64,000 bases of DNA from Planotetraspora silvatica (GTDB lineage: Bacteria > Actinomycetota > Actinomycetes > Streptosporangiales > Streptosporangiaceae), in the NCBI RefSeq assembly GCF_016863315.1, contig NZ_BOOQ01000016.1, forward strand, positions 106,809 to 170,808. Direction: 5' to 3'. The position numbers and the translations under genes are program-made. Position 1 is the first letter of the stretch; each line of letters opens with the position of its first letter. Positions 59,037 through 64,000 of the stretch are shown in pieces. The notes below the pieces were generated by a model. It was given only the letters and a program-made list of their open reading frames with translations. It was not told the origin of the DNA and searched no databases.

Positions 59037-60923
59037 TCAGGCGCCTCCACGGCGCCGCCGCGGCACGACGCGGCGCCACCAGCGAGGGCGGATCTCCCCG
59101 GGTTCGCGCGGTCGTCCGCCGCGGCCCCCGGCATCGGTGCCGTCGTCGGGCGTCAGGACTCGTGAGGCCAGGGCCCGGACGTCGGGATTCATCTCCGGCG
59201 TCGCCAGCGTCAGCAGCGCCAGCGACTCCAGGAGGGTGACGGGGCGCGTGCGGCTCGCCTCCATCGCCGCGATGAAGCGCCATCCGACCAGTTCGGCGAC
59301 GTCCGCACGGGTGTCAGGCGTCACCCACGCCGTCGCGACCAGCCCCAGCAGGGCCGTCTCCGTCACCCAGTCCTCCGGCCCGTAGGCCAGATCGATGAGC
59401 ACCGCCCGCCGGTCGGAAGCGGCCCAGGGCTGGTCGGCCCGGTGATGGGCGATGCCGAGGCAGGCCCACGCCTGGACCGAGCGGATCCACTCCGGCCAGG
59501 TGGCCGCGTCGTCCTTCAGCGGCGCCGGCGGGTGGACCAGAACGCCGAGGAGGTCGTCGAGGGGCAGACCCGACAGGCGCACCGCGTGATCGTAGGCGGC
59601 GAGGAGGTGCGGCCAGCCCTCCTGGGCGATGTCCTGCAGCGCGCGGGCCGCGTCGGGTGACGGCGGGGCGGCCGACGGCCGGGCCTCGGCTCCCTCGTAG
59701 TCCCACACCCTTCTGCCGATCGAGCGGACCGGGCCCGCCGCGAACACCTCAGGGACAGGCGCCCGCGGGTCGGGGTCGGGAACGCCGTCGATCGTCAGCG
59801 TGAAGTCCGCGAGGGAGCGCCTGAAGGCCAGCAGGGCGCTCGGCGGCTCCGGCGCCGAGACGGTAAGCGTCCCCCCGCTCGGCTTCTCCTCCGCCTCCAG
59901 CACCTGGGACAGCACGTTGACGACCGACTCCGAGGGCGCCGGCACCGGGCCGAGCCAGAAACGACGCTGGGACCAGGACGTCAGCACCGCCTCGGCGTGC
60001 GAATTGTCGGGATGTTCGCGCAGGTGGTCGGCGAGGTCGATCAGGTGGCGCACGTCGCCGTCACGTGCGAAGCGCATGCCGCACGCCGTGGGGAAGGCGT
60101 TCTCCTGGTGGGGCTCGCGTTCGAGGACGCGTTCCACCCAGACGAGCCCCTCCTCGGCGCGGCCGCTCGTCGCCAGCAGTTCCGCGACGTCGGTCTCCAC
60201 CGCGGCGTTGCCGGGATCGTGCTCCAGGGCGCGCAGGAAGGCCCGCTCGGCCTCGGCCCAGCGCTTCATGCTCCGGTAGGCGTACGCCACGGCCACCGAC
60301 GCCTGCAGCGAAGGGGCGGCCCTCTCCGAGCGCAGAGCCGTGTCGAGCGCCTCGTCCCACAGCTCCATGCGGCGGGACAGGACGGACGTGACCCACAGGA
60401 TCCCGGCGTGTTCCGGCCACAGACCGGCCGAGTTGCGCACCAGCGAGAGGTACGGCTGGACGCCGGGCCGCATGTCGCGCGGGATCGGGTCGGGAAGCAC
60501 CCGGAGCAGCCGGGCGGCAAGGGCGCACAGTTCGTCCGGCGGCACCCGGGTGGCGAGCGCGCCGTCGAGCACCCAGGGGACGTCCGCCCACCGGCCCGCC
60601 GGTTGATGGCACTGAGCCGACACGAGCAGGCCGAGGGCCTCGTCGTGCTCCCCGTCGGCGGCCAGCACGTGCGCGCGGGCGACGACCGCGCCGAGGAAGG
60701 CCGGCTGCTCGACCGGGAAAAGGTCGAGGCGGTCCTTGGACCGTGCGGTGAGCACCGTCAGCAGCTCATGGGCATCCGGCAGCGTGGGATCGCAGACCAG
60801 GGCGTTCGCGATGTGCTCCGCCGCGTGCTGCCGTTCACCGTCGTCGAGGGCCAGGCGGGCCATGCTCAGCTCGCCTTCGGCCTCCATGCGGCGGTCACCC
60901 ATGCCCTCCGGTGCTGGCGTCAC
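59037..60923 (-). CDS. TPR-containing protein of unknown function
   Basis: This 628-residue protein has TPR-like helices in the first 340 residues (AAEHIANALVCDPTLPDAHELL, YAYRSMKRWAEAERAFLRALEHDPGNAAVETDVAELL), then a variable middle, then a C-terminal helical domain with WIRSVQAWACLGIAHHRADQPW and an Arg-rich tail. There is no signal or membrane span. A GTG at 60923 has GAGGAG six bases upstream. The function is unknown, but such proteins often serve as scaffolds. Codon use is that of a core gene. Confidence 0.7.
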   Translation of the reverse strand: MTPAPEGMGDRRMEAEGELSMARLALDDGERQHAAEHIANALVCDPTLPDAHELLTVLTARSKDRLDLFPVEQPAFLGAVVARAHVLAADGEHDEALGLLVSAQCHQPAGRWADVPWVLDGALATRVPPDELCALAARLLRVLPDPIPRDMRPGVQPYLSLVRNSAGLWPEHAGILWVTSVLSRRMELWDEALDTALRSERAAPSLQASVAVAYAYRSMKRWAEAERAFLRALEHDPGNAAVETDVAELLATSGRAEEGLVWVERVLEREPHQENAFPTACGMRFARDGDVRHLIDLADHLREHPDNSHAEAVLTSWSQRRFWLGPVPAPSESVVNVLSQVLEAEEKPSGGTLTVSAPEPPSALLAFRRSLADFTLTIDGVPDPDPRAPVPEVFAAGPVRSIGRRVWDYEGAEARPSAAPPSPDAARALQDIAQEGWPHLLAAYDHAVRLSGLPLDDLLGVLVHPPAPLKDDAATWPEWIRSVQAWACLGIAHHRADQPWAASDRRAVLIDLAYGPEDWVTETALLGLVATAWVTPDTRADVAELVGWRFIAAMEASRTRPVTLLESLALLTLATPEMNPDVRALASRVLTPDDGTDAGGRGGRPREPGEIRPRWWRRVVPRRRRGGA

Positions 60924-60929
60924 AAAAAC

Positions 60930-60952
60930 TCCTCATCCGCGGCAAATGAGGA
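60930..60952 (-). promoter_or_regulatory. inverted repeat covering the TPR-gene ribosome site
   Basis: TCCTCAT and ATGAGGA are exact 7-base arms with a 9-base spacer. On the minus strand one arm contains the GAGGA ribosome site, so the hairpin could mask translation start. Confidence 0.35.
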
Positions 60953-61003
60953 CCTACGATGCCATGCCCGGACACCGAACACGAACCCACTCGCGGCGGG
61001 GGG

Positions 61004-61549
61004 TCAGCGCACGGAGAACGGCGCTCCGTGGCCGGGGATGATCAAGGCGGGGGAGAGGCCGAGCAGGCGTTCGCGCGACGTGAGAAGCAGGGCGCCGTCC
61101 ACGGCGAGCGGGTCCTCGGCCGGGCCGTCGGCGTTCCACCACAGGTGGGTGAGCGCGACAAGCCCGTCGTCCGTCTCCACAAGGGTGGTGATGTCCTCCG
61201 GGGTGTGGCCGGGGGTGCGCGTCAGCCGTACGGACTCGGAGAGCGCGAAGCCGTCCGCGTCCCGGTCGTCCCAGCGGTCGCCCTGGTAGATCGCCCAGTG
61301 GTCGTGGAACCGGGCCTCGGGGAACAGCGCCGCGTTGAGCGTGTGGTCGGGATGGTGGTGTGAGAACACCACGTCGGTCACGTCCGCGGGAGTCAGGCCG
61401 AAGGCCTCGATCGGGTCGAGGATCAGGCGCCGGTCCGCCACCATCCCGGGATCCACGACGGCGATCGTCGATCCGTCCCTGATCAGGGTCACCGTGCCGG
61501 CCACCCGGTCTCCGACGTAGCCTTCGGTCAGCACATGAACTGTCGCCAT
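61004..61549 (-). CDS. MBL-fold metallohydrolase (MBLAC1-like)
   Basis: This 181-residue protein has the metallo-beta-lactamase motifs: the HxHxDH motif in FSHHHPDHT near residue 65, TPGHTPED and the final IIPGHGAPF. It is close in size and order to MBLAC1-like hydrolases. No substrate is evident. It stands between the TPR gene and the DUF4291 gene, all on the minus strand. Confidence 0.87.
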   Translation of the reverse strand: MATVHVLTEGYVGDRVAGTVTLIRDGSTIAVVDPGMVADRRLILDPIEAFGLTPADVTDVVFSHHHPDHTLNAALFPEARFHDHWAIYQGDRWDDRDADGFALSESVRLTRTPGHTPEDITTLVETDDGLVALTHLWWNADGPAEDPLAVDGALLLTSRERLLGLSPALIIPGHGAPFSVR

Positions 61550-61597
61550 CCCGCCAGACTATTCACCCTCACCCCGCTCTTCCGCGCCGAGGGCGGC

Positions 61598-62200
61598 TCA
61601 GGTGACGTCCGCCTCCGTCGTCGCCTCGACGATCGAGGCGAGGTCCGCGCCGATCGGGTACGGCCGCTCCACGGGAAGCAGTCCGGCGGGATCCCCACCG
61701 CTCCTGACGACCGCGTGGACGGTGCGGACCAGGTCGGTGATGTCGGTGATCGCCACGGTCCACTCGTCCAGGTAGCGGTCGACGGCCTCGCCCGACAGTC
61801 CGATCTGGATCGACCGGTACGGCAACGCGTTGTGGTGCGGGTCGCGTTCGGGGTCCCACTGGATCCGGACCGGAGACCGCCGCAGCCGCGCCGCCCAGTC
61901 CGCCTGGTCGGCGCCGTGGCCCGGGTGGCTCAGGCACGAATGGCCGAGCGCCCACTCGAACCCTTCGCGTGTGATGTCGATCGCCAGGACGCGGCCCTGG
62001 CCGGCCTTGGTGGCCCAGCCGCAGCGGTACATCATCCAGAGGAAGGACGGCTTGATCCAGGTCATCCGTTCTCGCTTGAACGGGGGGACGAACCGCTGCG
62101 CGGCGACGGCGGGTCCCGCGACGGCCGGATCGTAGGCCTGGTAGACGGTGATGGACTCCTCGGAGTATGCGGCACGGATCTGCCGGTAGGGCACGCTCAT
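61598..62200 (-). CDS. DUF4291 family protein
   Basis: This 200-residue protein has the DUF4291 core: PYRQIRAAYSEESITVYQAY at the start, then RFVPPFKRERMTWIKPSFLWMMYRCGWA (span, residues 37-64), RVLAIDITREGF, and YRSIQIGLSG. No function is established for the family. The ATG at 62200 fits the usual family start; 13 more residues are open upstream. Confidence 0.85.
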   Translation of the reverse strand: MSVPYRQIRAAYSEESITVYQAYDPAVAGPAVAAQRFVPPFKRERMTWIKPSFLWMMYRCGWATKAGQGRVLAIDITREGFEWALGHSCLSHPGHGADQADWAARLRRSPVRIQWDPERDPHHNALPYRSIQIGLSGEAVDRYLDEWTVAITDITDLVRTVHAVVRSGGDPAGLLPVERPYPIGADLASIVEATTEADVT

Positions 62201-62528
62201 GCCCGCAACGGTGCCGAACAGCTGATCGCCGGGCAACACGATTTCGGCGAGGGATTCCTCTCCTCCGGACGCATGCTGGAACGGTCCGCTTTCCGCAATG
62301 ATCGCAAGTTCTTGCTATCCATATGCCGTCATATTTCATCGATATTTCCGAGTATTGCAAGCTGGTATCGATGCCTGTCAAGATGCGTGCAAAGTGGTTG
62401 CTCTCGCGCCGGGGGTACGGCGAGCGCCGCCGCGTGCCGACCCGCCGACATGAGCCCCCGGAGCGTCCCCGGACGGCCCAGCCGAGGAGGTGAGGCATGG
62501 ACCGCCGTTCTGGACGAAAGGAAAGCAC
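62201..62528. other. 328-base divergent promoter region
   Basis: The part at about 62300-62400 is AT-rich, with ATCGATATTT and GTATCGATG, and likely holds the promoters of the DUF4291 gene and the secreted glycosidase. A short leader frame (62497-62565) with a strong ribosome site lies at its right end. Confidence 0.5.
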
Positions 62529-62565
62529 GTGGCAGTCTCCCGCCGGACGTTCATCACCTCGGTGA
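62497..62565 (+). CDS. possible 22-residue leader ORF
   Basis: An ATG at 62497 has GAGGAGGTGAGG just upstream, a stronger ribosome site than that of the glycosidase. It opens 22 codons (MDRRSGRK...), overlaps the glycosidase start at 62529 in another frame and stops inside its signal peptide. It may couple or regulate translation. Confidence 0.35.
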   Translation: MDRRSGRKESTWQSPAGRSSPR

Positions 62566-64000
62566 TGTCGGGATCCGCTATCGCCGCGGTGTCGGGAACC
62601 GAACTGATCTCTGCGATGACCAGCGCGGCGAACGCCGCGAGTCCCGTCGGGGACGTGGTCGGGAAGATCACCGTCGGCTACCAGGGCTGGTTCGCCTGCC
62701 CGGGTGACGGCGCCCCCATCAACACCTGGTGGCACTGGAGCCAGAACGGGTCCCAGCCACCCTCGCCGGGCAACACCACCATCGTCGCGTGGCCCGACCT
62801 GCGGGAGTTCACCCGGACCTACCCCACCGCCTACGCCAACCTCGGCAACGGGCAGCCCGCCGCGCTGTTCTCGTCGTACGACCAGCAGACCGTCGACACC
62901 CATTTCCGGTGGATGCGGGAGAACAACTGCGACACCGCCGCGCTTCAGCGCTTCAACCCGAACGGCGGCGAGGGCGCGACCCGCGACGCGATGGCCGTCA
63001 AGGTCCGCAGTGCCGCCGAGGCGAACGGCCGCAAGTTCTACGTCATGTACGACGTGTCCGGCTGGACGAACTTCCAGCCCGAGATCAAGGCCGACTGGAC
63101 GAACAAGATGTCGGCCATGACGGCGTCCTCCGCGTACGCCAAACAGAACGGCAAGCCCGTCGTCGGCATCTGGGGTTTCGGGTTCAACGAGGCCAAGCAC
63201 CCGTCGGACGCGGCCGCCTGTCTCGACGTGGTCAACTGGTTCAAGAGCCAGGGCTGCTACGTGATGGGCGGGGTGCCGACCTATTGGCGTGCCGGCATCA
63301 ACGACTGCCGGCCCGGCTTCATCGACGTGTTCAACGCCTACAACATGCTCTCGCCGTGGATGGTGGGACGGATCAGCACGGCGGCGGACTCCGACCGGTT
63401 CTACAACGACCTCAACGTCCCCGACCAGGCGTACTGCAACGCCCGCGGCATCGACTACCAGCCCTGCGTGATGCCGGGAGAGGTGACGGCGCGGCATCGC
63501 GCGCACGGCGACTTCATGTGGCGCCAGTTCTACAACATGGTCCGGGTGGGCGCCCAGGGCATCTACATCTCGATGTTCGACGAGTTCAACGAGGGCAACC
63601 AGATCGCCAAGACGGCGGAGAACCAGTCGATGATCCCGGTCAACTCCGGCTTCCTCGGACTCGACGAGGACGGCACCGTCTGCTCCTCCGACTACTACCT
63701 CAGGCTCACCGGCGACGGCGGCCGGATGCTGAAGGGTCAGATCGCGCTGACCCCCGTCCGGCCCACGCCTCCTGTGGTCGGCGGTGGCGGCGGCGACACC
63801 AACCTGGCTCGCGGCAAGGCGACCGCGGAGAGCGGCCACAACCAGAACTTCGGCTCGCCGAACATCGTCGACGGCGACCCGAACAGCTACTGGGAGGGCC
63901 CGAACAACGCGTTCCCACAATGGGTTCAGGTCGATCTCGGGTCGGCGGCGTCGATCGGGCGGGTCGTGCTGAAGTTGCCGCCGCAGTCGGCGTGGCAGGC
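62529..64000 (+). CDS. secreted GH71/99-like glycoside hydrolase with CBM32-type domain, partial
   Basis: The gene runs off the window. The first 40 residues are a twin-arginine signal (VSRRTFITSVMSGSAIAAVSG) followed by an Ala-rich region. The catalytic part begins KITVGYQGWFACPGDGAPINTWWHW and contains VMGGVPTYWR and the acidic ISMFDEFNEG, as in glycosidases of the GH71/GH99 clan annotated as xylosidase/arabinosidase-like. After a Pro/Gly linker (about 63755-63790) a discoidin-like carbohydrate-binding domain starts (NLARGKATAESGHNQNF...). GH99 members act on alpha-mannosides, which would suit the mannosidase loci in this window, but the substrate is not shown. Confidence 0.8.
   Translation, partial: MAVSRRTFITSVMSGSAIAAVSGTELISAMTSAANAASPVGDVVGKITVGYQGWFACPGDGAPINTWWHWSQNGSQPPSPGNTTIVAWPDLREFTRTYPTAYANLGNGQPAALFSSYDQQTVDTHFRWMRENNCDTAALQRFNPNGGEGATRDAMAVKVRSAAEANGRKFYVMYDVSGWTNFQPEIKADWTNKMSAMTASSAYAKQNGKPVVGIWGFGFNEAKHPSDAAACLDVVNWFKSQGCYVMGGVPTYWRAGINDCRPGFIDVFNAYNMLSPWMVGRISTAADSDRFYNDLNVPDQAYCNARGIDYQPCVMPGEVTARHRAHGDFMWRQFYNMVRVGAQGIYISMFDEFNEGNQIAKTAENQSMIPVNSGFLGLDEDGTVCSSDYYLRLTGDGGRMLKGQIALTPVRPTPPVVGGGGGDTNLARGKATAESGHNQNFGSPNIVDGDPNSYWEGPNNAFPQWVQVDLGSAASIGRVVLKLPPQSAWQ

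Noticed and set aside
58864..59283. Minus-strand frame of 139 residues overlapping the TPR gene end
   Set aside because: Most of it overlaps the 3' part of the TPR gene in another frame; the rest is in the suspected deletion scar and has no recognisable domain.

Overview
This window is chromosomal DNA from a high-GC actinomycete. GTG and TTG starts, 4-nt stop/start overlaps, GC-rich hairpin terminators without long U-tracts, MarR/TetR/IclR/ROK regulators, twin-arginine signals and a Pls-type synthetase all fit a filamentous member such as a Streptosporangiales relative; the order is an inference. No tRNA, rRNA, CRISPR array or intact insertion sequence was seen.

0-9.4 kb: a partial ArsR-like regulator and a MarR regulator stand beside a ribA/ribD_C pair whose flanks carry three similar palindromes. 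After an extended SDR on the other strand comes a 1288-residue membrane NRPS of the poly-lysine synthetase (Pls) type, overlapped by an M1 aminopeptidase, a plausible polymer producer plus polymer cutter.

9.4-18.6 kb: an exonuclease/endonuclease/phosphatase-fold protein that has lost canonical catalytic motifs, a Tat-exported phospholipase C, a TetR/SGNH-hydrolase pair, a BBE-like flavoprotein, and a MarR regulator divergent from an ABM-domain protein and an NmrA-like reductase.

18.8-38.0 kb: two adjacent glycan-use loci. Locus 1 has a ROK regulator, an ABC importer without ATPase, a GH38 alpha-mannosidase and a GH2 beta-galactosidase. Locus 2 has a complete ABC importer including the ATPase, a CehA/McbA PHP hydrolase and a second GH38. 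Together they look like uptake and trimming of mannose- and galactose-containing oligosaccharides. A GH71/99-like secreted glycosidase with a CBM32-type domain starts at the right edge.

38.2-44.3 kb: a DUF4331 / TPR / NicO metal-transporter cluster, a small lipoprotein and a TetR-thioesterase pair. 44.3-51.2 kb: a tightly overlapping 4-hydroxybenzoate/protocatechuate operon (pobA, pcaI, J, F, H, G, D, C) with a divergent IclR regulator; pcaB is absent.

51.3-59.0 kb looks like a defence or conflict island and is the most novel part. It holds an OLD-family ATPase/TOPRIM nuclease preceded by a small WYL-like protein, a membrane-anchored protein with a PLD-like pattern, a PNP-family nucleosidase resembling ATP-cleaving immune effectors, and a 590-residue membrane protein that shares a short glycine-rich motif with the nucleosidase. 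A divergent NrtR-type NUDIX regulator has two boxes in the shared promoter. Next to it lies the truncated front end of what looks like a large nuclease-STAND protein. 59.0-62.2 kb returns to ordinary genes (TPR protein, MBL hydrolase, DUF4291 protein).
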